Source of the DNA: Henckelia pumila
Lineage: Eukaryota > Streptophyta > Magnoliopsida > Lamiales > Gesneriaceae
Direction: 5' to 3'
Length of the DNA stretch: 64,000 nucleotides
NCBI RefSeq assembly: GCF_033568475.1
Contig: NW_027331831.1
Coordinates: 8,866,001-8,930,000, forward strand
The position numbers and the translations under genes are program-made. Positions 24,203-36,757 of the stretch are shown one piece after another. Under the pieces are notes generated by a model. That model was not told the DNA's origin. It searched no databases and saw only the letters and a program-made list of their open reading frames with translations. Within the stretch, counting starts at the first letter, position 1, and each line of letters begins with the position of its first letter.

Positions 24203-25474
24203 CGTTTAAATGAAGTAAAAAATATCCTATATAAGAACAAAATATATGGTTTTATACCAAAAAAAAAAACTGCATTATAAAAAAGTAATAGGTTCCACAC
24301 GTGTAAAAATAATGTGGAATATTATCCATATTGTAAAGTATAGAAAAATGAATAAACACAGAAAATGAACTGCACCAGCTACATTGAGATTATAATAAAT
24401 ATAAAATAGAAGAAAAAACCAAAACCAAATCGAGACATGTAATATTTTCAGTGATCTTAAAACAAATTCATCATCTCAAATTGGTGCTTCGAGGATCGAG
24501 ATGGATATCACAAACGGAAACTAGGATAATAATGTATGGAGAGAAACAAGGAAGTTGTGACGTGTCCTGACTGTAGATATCGGGTGAGTAAAAAGCCACC
24601 GATCAATTTAGGCTAAAAAACAATTTGGATGTAAAAGTTGTTAATTAAAAAATGTTTAAATAAATTCATATTTTTTAAAAAAAATTATTTTACTAAAAAA
24701 AAAAAAAACAAAACAAAACCGTACGTGTGTTTGGATATAAAAGTACTTTTGTTTTAATTTTTAAATAAAACTACAAGCAGAAGTCCAAAAAGACAAAATA
24801 TTATTTTTAAAAAAAGTATCACCAATTTACCCTTATTTTAATTGTCTTTTTAACAATTTTTTTAAACAAAACAACACACATTTAAAAAAACACAATTTTT
24901 TAAAAAATAAGTGTTTTTAATCGGTTGACTTCCCCAACCAAACTAACTCCAAATGAGCATTTTTTTGTCTTGATTGATCTAATATTCGACGCACTCAGAT
25001 CGTGTTCGCGCAATTCGGGCTCTTAATTTAATTTGCACCCTCATGTACATACGTGTACGATATAGCTTATTGAATAATCAATCTTACACCCTCAAAAAAT
25101 ATAACTCAATATAAGCTCGCTCATATAGTCATAAATACTAATTTTATTTTCCTATATGTTACAAAATCGTTATACTATGCTTACACCATCCATCCGATTA
25201 CGTCATTGCTAATGAACCTGTTTAATATGTTGTTCAATGTCCATTCACATAATTAAAAGGAAAAGCCTTGTAATAACACGAAATCCACCAAATAAAGAGA
25301 ATTAAATAAATTAAAATCAGAAGGAGAATAAATGAATTAAGGTAGTTTTATCGTATGCTTGAAAACCCTACGTTACCATGGTAACCACTTTAACGGAAAA
25401 AGAAGTGATGCAACATAGATCTTATTTTTACTTTTTTTTTGTCAAGTCGATATTTGAGATGTTAGCACTCGTCT

Positions 25475-25948
25475 TAGAGGTGAGAAAAAATATTGAATTT
25501 TTGGTATATCGAAATTACCATATTGAAAAAATATCGAATTTATCGAATTTTCAGTATATCAAAAATTTCTATACGGTAATGATACGAAATTTTTTGGTAC
25601 GATAACGGTATGAAATTTGAAATTTTCGGTGTATACCGGTATACCAAAATATCGAAACAATATAAAAAAATTAAAAATATATAATATTTATAAAAAATAA
25701 AATTATAAATTTTTAAAAATACAAAAGTTTTTTCTGGTATAAAACGGTATATAGCGATACCGTACCAAAATTTTGGGTTACCGTAAATTTTAAGTATGAT
25801 CGGTATGCTATTTATATGTATCAAAAATTTCAGTATACCAAAAGTTTCGGTACGGTCGATATAACATTTTCTTATACCTAATTTTCGATACGACATACAT
25901 ACGATATACGATTTTCGGTACGATACGATATAATATCTCTAATCTCTA
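25475..25948. mobile_element. MITE-like element rich in GGTATAC/TCGATA words
   Basis: The left end TAGAGGTGAGAAAAAATATTG faces a right end whose reverse complement is TAGAGATTAGAGATATT, a weak inverted repeat. The interior is dense in short inverted words (GGTATACC, TCGATAT, CGGTAC) like the MITE at 13197-13406. No target duplication was found, so the limits are approximate. Confidence 0.4.
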
Positions 25949-26580
25949 ATAGGCAACATATTACATATATTAAGTTATTCAATTATAACCAAAATTTTGA
26001 GGTGGGAGCATGTGGTGAGCGATGACTTCGTGTTTAGCATATAATATAATATATTCTATATTTATATTATCTATTCTATCTATTTTATCTATATCTATCT
26101 ATATTATTAAGTTTGAGGCATATATAGTAACTATTTTTGGTAGGTTATGTTATACCAATTCTTATCTTCAAAATACTCTTACTTCATAACTGCCCTAATT
26201 ATTTTTAAATAAAATAAATAGTAATAAATTAATAATAAAAAACGTAACATTAATTATAAATTACTCAAATCTTATTATATCTACACTATCTATTAATTTC
26301 TTATAAAAGTTTGTTATACATAAATAAAAAATTATATTTTAAATAAAAATTTAATTTATGTGTACACATCATATGCATACGTTTATTAGTTTTTATAATC
26401 CGTGATCTCATCTCTTTAGACCCCACTAAAAGCTTCATGGTGCGACAAAAGCAACTTTTACGAGATGAATTATTTGGGTCGAGGAATCGGACCATTTGAT
26501 CCAGTTTTCAACCAATTTAGTTTTACACACGCATATATATTGCGTTTAAGGTTATTAACATGGTTGGTTGTTGTTCGCCG

Positions 26581-26611
<31 letters not shown>

Positions 26612-26921
26612 TTCTTTTTCGTCTCTGTCTTCGAGGCCTTAAATTTGAATGGATATTTGATACAATGATTTCTCTCCTTCTCCTGTGATTTTTCCTGTCA
26701 AGGATTTTTCTAGTAAATCTTGATATTTTTATTCGTGTTTTTGTTTTCGATTTTTAACAATAACAAAAAAATATTATGAGCCGAATATCTTGCTCGATTT
26801 TTTGCACAAAAAATATTATTTTTAAGTTGAAAGTATTACTTTTTTAATTATATATATATGGATCGGTAGCCCGACTCATTAATAATTATTCCTAACATCA
26901 TTTTACAATATATCTATCCAT
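25949..26921. other. AT-rich intergenic stretch
   Basis: No gene recognised. It contains TCTAT-rich simple sequence near 26050-26100 and a (TTTTG)n run near 26580-26610. Confidence 0.5.
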
Positions 26922-26929
26922 AATATAAT

Positions 26930-27167
26930 TAGAGCTGTGAAACGGGCCAACCCATGGTGGAGTGGGCCGAACCACCATTCTGGTGGGCCGGAAATCCTCA
27001 ACTCAACCCAACCCAACCCAACCCAAGGTGGGTTGCGGGTTAGGCGGGCCGGCCCGCGGGTTGGTTCACGAAAAATAAAAATAAATTAATAAATGTCAAC
27101 CCAACCCACTTAAATTGTGTGGCGGGCCGGACCTACCCGACGAGCCTAACCTAAATTGACGGCTCTA
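26930..27167. mobile_element. hAT-type MITE (238 bp), GC-rich ends
   Basis: The ends TAGAGCTGTGAA and TTGACGGCTCTA are inverted repeats (TAGAGCTGT against TAGAGCCGT). The flanking 8-mers aatataat (26922-26929) and aatataaa (27168-27175) match at 7 of 8. The interior has repeated CAACCCAACCC and GGCGGGCCGG words, like the subterminal regions of plant hAT elements. Confidence 0.75.
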
Positions 27168-27211
27168 AATATAAAATTTAATAATGACATAATATCGTTC
27201 AGTTGTAGTAT

Positions 27212-27245
<34 letters not shown>

Positions 27246-27264
27246 ATCTTAATAGCATATAAAC

Positions 27265-27575
27265 AATATTTATCCATCTATTAATTATAATTTTACATCA
27301 ATCAAATCATTAATTATTTATATTATATCAATCAAATTATTGAATTTAAATTACTATATTATCCCTAATAAATAATATTATTTATATTTTATTTATTGTT
27401 AAAATGATAAAATGGTAATTTACCATTTTTATATAAAATTTAATCAATCAAATCAAATCAACTATAATCTATCAATCAAATCTAATATTATATTCACTAT
27501 CATTTCTTATTTATTTTTTATTACAATATATTACTTAACTATATATTATTTATCTCATTATTCGTAACAAACATA
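27265..27575. mobile_element. Degenerate Tourist-like MITE copy
   Basis: Apart from scattered substitutions and small gaps, about 280 bp read the same as the reverse complement of the MITE at 57482-57878. Shared words include TTTATCCAT, ACATCAATCAAATCATTAAT, AAATTACTATATTA and TATAA(A/C)ATTTAATCAA. Its terminal repeats are eroded, so the ends are approximate. An (AT)n run lies just left at 27217-27242. Confidence 0.55.
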
Positions 27576-29639
27576 GTGCGTAACAAACATAGTGGGCGAC
27601 AAGTAAAGGATTCATTGATTCAATAATATCTTCCTATTACACGTTTCAAACAAAAAAATAAAATAATATATATCTACAAATGAATAAAATTTTAATCGTT
27701 CGATAAGTTTCCAATTATATATAATATTGTTTTTAATGTAGACAAAAAACTTATATGTTTACCTCTGTACGGTTAAATATGTAACAGAGTCGAGTAAAAG
27801 ACTACTGAAATAAATTCAAAGCACAAAAGAATTTGATTTTTGAATATTATGAAGTGTCGTGTCATTACCGGCAAAGACCTGAACCTAATTTGTACGTGTA
27901 TGCATGAGCTCCATGTATATATGTATTCATAAAAGAAAATTCATTATATAATTGTAGATTATCAGCTTCCAAAGTCGAAGAACCATAGCCGAACGAGTTA
28001 GATCGACTGAATTCGACTCGACTTGATTCGACTCGAGCTCGATTTTGATAAAATTGTGCACTCTTGAGTTGTTTGAGAACTCTCTCAAACCAAACTCAAG
28101 TTTTCGTCTACAAACTAAATTGGCCCGAGGATTTAAAATCATCTAAATATTAATTATAGAGGTGGAAGCAGTATTTTATTGATATTATTGTAATGACAGT
28201 TAAATTTAGAACTAGAATTTCTGGTTGTTATTATTCAGCTAATAGTTCTATTCAGAAATAAGAATAAACGAATTTTCTCAATACTTATCCAAACATCACT
28301 TGTACTTTTTTTAATAATTTTTTTTAAAAAAATTGAACATATTTAAGCGGTTTTTTCTAAAATTATCGGAATTAACTAGTTCCAAATCTGCTACGGACTA
28401 CAGGAATTAAATTACAAATTATGTTTCTATCGTGACCATTAATTATGCAAAAACTGTCACTGAACCGAGTAGACAAGCTGTGCACATATAGACAACATTT
28501 AATTTTTGTAATTTTCCCAACTTTAATATATATGCAAGGACAATAAATTAAATAAAATGAAATGAAATGCAATGAGCAGAGAAAAAGAGAGATGAGAGGC
28601 TAGACACAAAACGTTAATATGCACACCAAAAAAAGCAAGAGCATAGTACTATTCATGTAACATATGTAATTATGATTTCCCTTACTTTTGACAAAATATA
28701 CGTATTTGCCATGTCGTACCTTCTGCAGATCTCGACACGTGTACGGTCGGGGATGAGGGTCCTCCTAGGAATAAGTCAATGGGAAAATTGTTAGTATATT
28801 TTTATTTTTATTTGGGATATATTAATTATTATATTATAATGTATAATAAAATAGGTAAGTGTGCTGATTTAGCAATAAATATATCATGTAATATTAACGT
28901 GCTCGAAACATTTTTCAAGTCAAGGTTGCCTAGACGGGAAAAAAAATTGTTATTAGTTTGAAAATTTTATTATTATGTTTAGAAAAAGTATTTAAAATTG
29001 GATTCATATATGACAATCAATTATTAGTACGACAGAAAATGTTATACGAAATGTTGTCGAAGATTTTCTAATCTCTACAAACTTAAGAGTTTCAGTAATG
29101 TCATGTATGAACGAATTTTATTAATTCAAGTAATTTTATTTACCTTCAATTTTTTTTATATTCGGAATCAAAATTTAAAAACATATTAGTTGGCATCTAT
29201 TCTTATTGTGATAATTAAAACGTTATACGTCGGATCTTATCTGTAACACTGTTCGTAAATCAAATGAAATACTATCTTTATAATGATAATATTCTTTCAT
29301 TTCAAAATTTTAAATTTTTCGACTTACTAATTACTTTTATTATAAGTGTGAATGATAAATTTTATATGCTCGTGAGATCAGTCAGTTCGACTCATGTCTA
29401 AAACGATTATTAATATTTTTTCATTAGTTGATATTGTTACATACATTAAAAATTATGAGAAATTCTAAGATTTATTTATAAATAGTTGAGTGTGGAGACC
29501 CTAATTATTCATGGACAAACAAAAATAACTTTTTATAAAAAATAGTTTTTTTGGGGATATTATTTGTTTGTTTTATTTTATTTAAAAAAAGGCGAACTCG
29601 TGTAAAATAGGATACCCCCATGATTTCTTGATAATAACA
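27576..29639. other. AT-rich intergenic stretch upstream of TEL
   Basis: No gene recognised on either strand. Short open frames (such as 27927-28142) have no domain or codon signal. Confidence 0.5.
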
Positions 29640-29946
29640 TTCTCCCCCTCCCTCACTCTCTCTCTCTCACACACATACCAGGCCAGTCCACCACTAGACA
29701 CAGAAAAGGGATTCAATATAGAGTCTAGAGAGAGAAAGAGAAGCTGATAGATACAGAGTTATATGCTTATATACATGAAAGATTGTCTCCAGAGAGACAA
29801 GGAAAGAACCATAGGATATTTGCTGAATCTTAACTACGCAAGATTCTCGAGACATCTATATATCCAACGTTTCTTTTTGCAGGAACAGACTCGTCGGAGA
29901 CTCTGATTTTTGCGTCGGTTTTCAAAGCGAACCGGGTTTTCTGACG
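29640..29946 (+). promoter_or_regulatory. Probable TEL promoter and 5' leader with CT-rich tract
   Basis: A pyrimidine tract at about 29641-29672 (CTCCCCCTCCC then CTCTCTCTCTC) precedes a purine-rich AGAGAGAAAGAGAAG block at 29729-29743. CT/GA tracts are common in plant core promoters and leaders. No TATA box could be placed firmly. The transcription start is not known. Confidence 0.4.
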
Positions 29947-32896
29947 ATGAACGAAGGCGGTTTCCGGAGTTTTCCGGCTCACGGCCACCTGGATCCCGGT
30001 GCTCAAGAGTTTTTCCCGGCCGTCGGTGTGCGTTCTTTTCCGCCGCAGGTTTACTGTCAGTACCCGCTGCCGGTGTACGACGGCATGGGATACCCGCCGC
30101 TGCCGTTTTCTTCGGTTCCGGCGTATGTTAGCGTTCCCGCCGATCCTACGCCGCCAGTTTCCCTGCCTCCTTCCTTGGCCATGCCGTCAAGAACTCTGCT
30201 GCTGAGCTTGGTGCCACCTGGCGTGAGCGAATCAACGGTACGGCGAGAATTGGAGGTCTTCGGCGACGTGAGGTCGGTGGAGATGGAGCGGCGGCGGGAG
30301 GGGTTGGTGACCGTCCATTTTTACGATGTGAGAGATGCGGAGGCGGCGTTGGTGGCGATTCATGATCAGCACATGCAGCAGCAATGCAGGCTGGGGCGCC
30401 ACTACGACGCCGTGCTGAACAATCCTCTGGGTTTGATGGCGGTCCCGCCGCCGTTGCCACCTCCGGCTGCGCGTGGTCTGATTTCAGGACAAGTGGTGTG
30501 GGCCCAGTTCTCCATTCCAGTAACTTCGTCTCTTCCCGATGGAAACAATCAAGGCACACTTGTTATATTCAATGTCGATCCCGTCGTTTCGCCTACTTAT
30601 CTCCGACAGATTTTCGAAGCCTTTGGTATGATAATAATAATAATAATAGTACTATGTTGATTCATATTCTCCATTTTAGTTCACTTTTTTTTTTTAATCT
30701 AAACATTTATCTCCCAAGATTTCTTGATTGGAGACATTATTTTTCGTGTGGTTAGTTCTGTACAAGTGTTTCTTGGATGTGTTTAACAGAGGTTTCAGGT
30801 TGTAATGACCAAAGATTCATGAGATCTACTGAGATTTTGTGGGGCAAATTCTTGTTTTAAGTGTGCTCCTTGTTTGATGGGTCGTTTTCTTGACTGCATT
30901 TATGTGAAAAAAGAAATGTCTTTTGTGTCATTCTAAGTTGACCCAAAGATTTTAATTAATCAAACCGACGGTACAAAACTTGATATTTTTTTAATGTTTT
31001 TGTTACCACATTTGCCTTGGAAGGGCCCATCAAGGAATTGAGAGACACGCCAAGGAAGAGGAACCAAATGTTCGTGGAGTTCTACGATGTCAGAAATGCG
31101 GCAAAGGCAATGGCGAGCATGAATGGAAAAGAAATCGGTGGCCAACAAATTGTTATCGAATTCAGCCGCCATGGTGGCCAAAACAAGAAATATTATTCCA
31201 AGTTCCCTCAAAATGGATCGCTCTATTCTCCAAACAATACCCACACATCATCAAGAAACTTGCAGCCACCATCGTCCCCGTCAACTCCACCTACGCCGCC
31301 CACGGACCGGAGATTCTCCGGCCGGTTCGCACCGACTCGCAGCTACCAATCTAAAGTAACCCCTGGAGGAGGGAGCAGCGGGAGCAAGAGTACTTCCCGT
31401 GGATCATCACTTCATGGATCGATGGCAGCTGTCACCATTAGCGGATGTGATCAGAAGATGAAGTCCCATAATTATAAGAAAAATATATCATCATGTACTA
31501 CTACAGTAAAGGGCGGCGGCGGCGGCAAGGCGTGGAAGGGCGGCGAAGACGGCGGGAGACAGGGAAAAGATTATGATCCTCGTTTCCTGATAAAGGTGGA
31601 TGCAATAATGGAATCCAACTACAGCGATTCTAGAACTACGGTCATGATCAAAAACATCCCCAACAAGTACAGGTAAGTAATCATCGTCTTGTCTTTCATC
31701 CATTCTTTCAAGTTTGCTTGCTTGTCCAGCCAAAATATTCTGATTCTACCATACCCCCCCACCCCATTTATTCAATATATCTTTATATTTTAATAATAAA
31801 TCATAAATATAATATAATTTGAATTATATTAATATAATCTATTTATATGAATTGGCAGTCAAAAGCTGCTGCTGAACATGCTGGACAACCACTGCATTCA
31901 CTGTAATGAGCAGATTGCCGACGGCGAAGATCAGCCCTTGTCCTCTTACGATTTCGTCTATCTACCCATCGATTTCATGTAAGCTAAATCTATAATACCA
32001 TCTTTGTAATATTTTTGCAAATTTTTTCTAATAATAAAATGTGATGTTTGAAATATTTTTCTAGAAATATATATTTCATGATCCATCGTATGGTTTTATT
32101 TCAGCAACAAATGCAATGTGGGATATGGGTTCGTGAACATGACTTCCCCGGAGGCAGCACTTAGACTGTACAAGGCATTTCATCATCAAAGCTGGGAAGT
32201 TTTCAATTCAAGGAAAATTTGCGATGTTACCTACGCAAGATTACAGGTAATAATGGCTTTTAACGAGGCTAAAAATTATCGATAAATCTCTTATTTAGTG
32301 TGTTACACTCTTTGGATTGATTAATTTAGATGTCCATTGAGGTTGAAAAAGAAGAAATGGATTTTAAGATTTTACGTACTTTATAATTGGTTTTAAACAT
32401 ATCATGGTTTTTTGGATCATGTTAGAGTGTGTTATTTCGACTCGAAATTGAATGGTTAATTACGAGTGATGGGAGATGTTAGGCAATCATGCATTTGATG
32501 CTAATTTCTAAGGTTCTTGATTTGTGTGTGGGCATGCATGGGATGTAAAAAATGAAGGGATTGGAAGCATTGAGAGAACACTTCAAGAATTCAAAGTTCC
32601 CTAGAGATGCGGAGGAGTACATGCCGGTGGTGTTCTTGCCGCCTAGGGATGGGCGGAGGCTGACAGAACCGGTGCCGATAATCGTACATGCTGCCGGAGA
32701 TCCAGCAATAGTTCGTTCTTCTATGCAGTCTACTTCCATCGGCAGTTCGAAGGATAACGAGTCCGAAGCTCCGACAACTGGATCAAATAGCTATGGAAGC
32801 TCCGACGAGGAAGGCAGGCTTCTGGCAACTGGATCAAATAGCTGCGGAAGCTCCGATGAGGAAGGCGGCGGCAGTGATCGCAGCGGAGAACAATGA
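29947..32896 (+). CDS. TEL1: TERMINAL EAR1-like MEI2-type RNA-binding protein, 5 exons, 642 aa
   Basis: TEL proteins are plant MEI2-like RNA-binding proteins expressed at the shoot apex; maize te1 and rice PLA2/LHD2 control leaf initiation timing (known of the family). Exons are 29947-30625, 31024-31672, 31859-31978, 32105-32246 and 32558-32896, with AG/GT borders and matching phases; 643 codons with the stop. There are three RRMs. RRM1 is at about residues 83-150 ([20 protein letters not shown]). RRM2 is at about 204-285 (TLVIFNVDP, then [14 protein letters not shown]). The MEI2-type RRM3 is at about 431-540 ([65 protein letters not shown]). The N-terminus is Pro-rich. The start is the first in-frame ATG in good context. 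The tail has a 17-residue acidic repeat. Whether it is the TEL1 or TEL2 paralogue is unsure. Confidence 0.93.
32775..32876 (+). repeat. 51-bp tandem duplication in the last TEL exon
   Basis: CAACTGGATCAAATAGCT begins at 32775 and again at 32826, a 51-bp period. It gives two copies of a 17-residue unit holding [13 protein letters not shown] and [13 protein letters not shown]. The copies differ at few bases and the reading frame is kept. Confidence 0.85.
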
Positions 32897-34170
32897 ATGA
32901 TCACTGTATGAGGCCAAGATTTCGTGGATTATTTGTTATGGCCTTGAATCGCTCGTGAACGGAGGGCTTTTGTGCTTGTACAATATTTACTTAGATAATT
33001 AATGTTTTTTGTATTAGCCAGTCAGTCATATATCTCCCTGCTTACTTTGTAGCTACAACTTATTTTAGGGAAAAAAAACTTGGAAAATATTGAGTTTTAT
33101 AAGGTTTTTATTGGCGTGATTTTTTTATTTTTATTTTTTTATGAAGTGGCCGGGGACCAAAGAGTTGATTGCGAGCTATTATTGATATTATTTTTTTACG
33201 GTGGGGATGAAAATATATTTTTTATATTATGACTAATAAGTGAGATCACTTGAATGGATTTTCCGGCAACATAGGGGAGGAGGTTTTAAACTGTACGTGT
33301 TGTGTGTGTGTAGCGTTCAAATAATTATTAAAATATGATGATTTTCATTATTTTCGAACATGAGAATTTTCATTATTTTCACGTCAATGAATTTTCATAT
33401 TATTATTTTTATTTAAAATAATGTAGGATCTAAAAATTTTAAGTTATAAACAAAATTGATCCGTCTTACTAACAAAATTTACGAGATTGTCTCATGATAT
33501 ATATATATATATATAATATAATATAAAGCTAGAAAAGGGTGTTATTTCATTTTGGGAAAATCTGCAGGGTGAGAATAATGCATGCAAGTAGAGAATTACA
33601 TAGAGATGTATGGTCAACGCAAGACTCCTATTCAATCATATATATATATTTCCATTTACGACCCTGTGCTCTGTTATCCGCGTAAAAGAAAATGAATTAA
33701 AATTATATATTTTTTTAAACAAAGGAATTAAAATTATCAATATATATATATTGACTTCCGTAACTGGAGTCTGGAGCCTACGCAGATGGGGCTTCAGCTC
33801 CAATTTCTTGAAACAGTAAATCAAAGCTGAAAATATGTCAAATCAGAACTAAAATTAAAAAAGGGAGAGACACCTGTTAGATGTGTTTACTCAATATGTC
33901 GTTTCAACTCATATTCAAAACATATTTTTCATGTAAAAAAAACATATATTTTTAATAGTAATAAAAAAAACGTAATTATTTTTAATACAAATAAATATTT
34001 TTATTTACGTAGAAAAAATAGTTTTATAAATTGAATATATCTCGTAAAATTGATTAGTGTTATTTTTCATTATTTTTTGTTTAAATAAATAATATATACG
34101 GAGTGTTATTACTCATCGATGTATACGTGAAACAGTGGATAGAAAATAAATAAGTATATATATATATATA
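32897..34170. other. TEL 3' flank and intergenic sequence
   Basis: The first hundred bases or so are likely 3' UTR. No gene follows. The block at 33440-33500 (TTGATCCGTCTTACTAAC, then GAGATTGTCTCATG) looks like a decayed fragment of the MITE family seen at 62514-62685. Confidence 0.45.
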
Positions 34171-34176
34171 TAAGTT

Positions 34177-34324
34177 TTCAGTTGCCCAACAAATTCATTC
34201 TCACTCCATTCTCAACCACTGTGGGTTTTAGTGCTGCAAAAAATCAAAAACAAAAACAACTAAAACTCACCATCGGGTTTTAGTGGTCGGACATGAAGTG
34301 TGGAGAAATTGTTGGGCAGCTGAA
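34177..34324. mobile_element. Small foldback MITE (148 bp)
   Basis: Ends TTCAGTTGCCCAACAAATTC and, in reverse complement, TTCAGCTGCCCAACAATTTC form a 20-bp inverted repeat. The interior has a further GGGTTTTAGTG/CACTAAAACCC pairing. Both sides abut (TA)n followed by AAGTT or AAAAGTT, so the duplication is hidden in simple sequence. Superfamily not assigned. Confidence 0.7.
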
Positions 34325-35328
34325 TATATATATATATAAAAGTTCATGTTTTTTAATTTTTATAACTCATATTTTGGGTTTTACAATTTAATAAAATAGA
34401 TATATATTCATATTAGAGAATAAAATAAAATCATAAATGATTTCTTATTTTAAATCATTTAAAAATAATAACACTTTTTTTAGTTCTATGAAATAAATGT
34501 TAAAAATAACCGAGATATATTTAGTCAAATAAAAAGATTTCAACATTCACCACCAAATAATGTATCTTTTTCCTAATTAAAGGTAACAAATATTAAGATT
34601 TTTTTTGAAATAAAAGTAGTAAAATAAATTTAAAGATTAGAATCAACTACAACATAAAAAAAGACGAAAGAGTAATTAGACTTTTTCGACCAGACAAAGA
34701 ACCAGCTGTTCGAGCTAACTGATCATTAGCTGTTTGATTTGCTGATCTACGAGCAAGAATAAAAGTACAAATAGTGCAAATCCAAAGCTATAAATCTACA
34801 GTTTTCCACGATAAAACTCACACTCAAAATATCAGAAGTCTTAGTTTTCAAACTTCGATCAACATCTAAACCTCCGATTCAACAATGATATTCAACTGAT
34901 ATTAAGATTTAATTTGAAAATATACAATTAACAATACTAACATTTGAGTTTCCATTTTTGTCCATAGTTGTGTATATTTAAATATATGTTTTTTAGCCAA
35001 TGACTACTTGGTCTAATTGCACCACCTTTCCCAAATTTGAGAGAGGTCATGGATTCTAAACTTACAACCGGTACATTTAATTTTGAAAATATAAAATTAA
35101 CAACACTAACATTTTAGTTTCCATTTTTGTCCATACTTGTGTACATTTAATTATATGCTTCTTAGTCAATGACAACTTGATCTAATGACACCATTTTTCC
35201 CAAATTTGAGAGAGGTTTTCATGGGTTCTAAACCCACAACGCTACCCCTTAGTCAAAAAAATAAAAATAAAAATAAATAAATATATATATATATATATAT
35301 ATTTCTTTCTTCTTCTTTTTTTTAAGCT

Positions 35329-35359
<31 letters not shown>

Positions 35360-36748
35360 TTTTCTCAAACTTATATGATGAGTGATAATGTATTTTTGAA
35401 GATTAAAAGTTGAAATTAATTTTCCAATATCTGAGAAAAAATATATGAGACAAAAACTTAGTGATCAACACAACAAGCTAACCCCCCTTCGTGGTTTGGG
35501 AATTTTGGTGAGACAAAAGGGATCATAGAGGTTCAGACTCTTCCCAAAATATTAAAGAATAAAACAAACCAAATTTGTGGTAAAATCAAACCAAGATGTA
35601 TTATTTGGTTTGGTTTTCAGACAATCAAGGTTTGCATCGATTTTAAAATTAATGACACCACAAAATTTGATTGAACAAGTTGTATAAAAATAAATCAAAC
35701 CAAATCGGTCCAAACCAATTACATTAATATAAAAAATCATGTAATAGATTCTGTTAATTTGGTGTTATTTTTGGATATAAGAATTTTGGTATGTGTGTGT
35801 GTGTGTGTGTTTTTTTTTTTTTTTTAAATACATGTTGTTGTTGTGTTTTGTAACAAAACAATGGTATTGAAAGTTTATTCATTGCATATTTTAGTCCAGA
35901 TAAACGTAACCGCAACACTAAATTTTAGGTTTTTTATAAGCTGTAGAATTATATGGCATGCGTAAGTAATTTAATATATAGTTTTTCCTTGCAATCAAAT
36001 AAATTTCTTCTATCAAATATTGATTTTTTATTTTTTATTATATATTACCATATCTCATTAACTATTTGTCTATTTCACTATAAACTCAAACTTAAAATTA
36101 GTCATACAAACCAACCAGAGATAGTTTTACTTCTTTTATCCGATGATTGATTTTAAACGCTCTTATGTTAAAAGTTATATTTACGACATTCATAATTAAC
36201 TGTATACGTAATTTAGATTTTACTAAGATGAACGTCATTTTAATTGTTTCGACTTGTTCTTTTATACATTAATTTTTTTTTTTTCTAAATCGATCGAATC
36301 TTTCATTCGAATGTAGTATCATATTTACTTTCAAAAAAAGAATGTGGTATCATATTTTACCGAAAAATAAAGAATTAAACAATAAATTAAAAAATTAAAG
36401 GGAAAAAAATATATAAATTAATGAAATTTTGGATACAGAGGGAGGCAATGCTTCCACTAATAGTAATAGGAGCGGCGGGGTTGTCTTTTAACAGTACCGT
36501 GAAGGAAACGAAGTCCCCAAAAATATAAATAAAATATTAAATCGTGTAAGTAATATTATTATAATGTAATAAAACAAAACTCATTATTATCTTGGATTTT
36601 GACGGCTGCTCACAGACAATACAATTTACCACCCACTTGCGTACGTGACAAGAAATCAAAGATAAGCCTGTATTATTTCTTTCCCCGCAAATAAATTTTT
36701 TTTTTAATATCAGCTAGTAATTGATTTCATCTTTTAATAAAAAGAGAG
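34325..36748. other. AT-rich intergenic stretch with microsatellites
   Basis: No gene recognised. Besides the tandem duplication at 34911-35250 it holds (TA)n at 35281-35302, (TA)n(TG)n at 35329-35359 and (TG)n at 35790-35810. Confidence 0.5.
34911..35250 (+). repeat. Tandem duplication of a SINE-like unit, about 168 bp each
   Basis: The unit starting AATTTGAAAATATA(C/A)AATTAA occurs at 34911 and about 35079. Both copies carry AGTTTCCATTTTTGTCCATA, a TTAG(C/T)CAATGAC(T/A)AC block and TTTGAGAGAGGT. The second ends GGGTTCTAAACCCACAA. The TAGCCAATGAC...TTGG and GGGTTCTAAACCC words resemble tRNA-type A and B boxes at SINE-like spacing. That reading is an inference; the duplication itself is plain. 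Confidence 0.6.
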
Positions 36749-36757
36749 TATGTTTTT

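Larger units (their letters stand above)
21348..25470. other. AT-rich gene-free stretch
   Basis: No gene was recognised on either strand. It contains a short GC-rich island at about 22160-22260 and TA/TG microsatellites at 24148-24202. Near 24730-24945 a GTGTTTGGATATAAAAGT word faces a CCCAACCAAAC word, which may be a decayed MITE. Short open frames here are low-complexity. Confidence 0.5.

Noticed and set aside
24021..24300. Tyr/Ile/Met-rich frames
   Set aside because: They come from a TA/TATG microsatellite.
25540..25896. 118-codon Ile/Tyr-rich minus-strand frame
   Set aside because: It is a low-complexity reading of a MITE-like element.
29910..30131. A separate 73-codon frame overlapping the TEL start
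   Set aside because: It begins at TTG, not ATG, and is a shifted reading of TEL exon 1.
30146..30559. 137-codon minus-strand frame
   Set aside because: It is the GC-rich antisense shadow of TEL exon 1.
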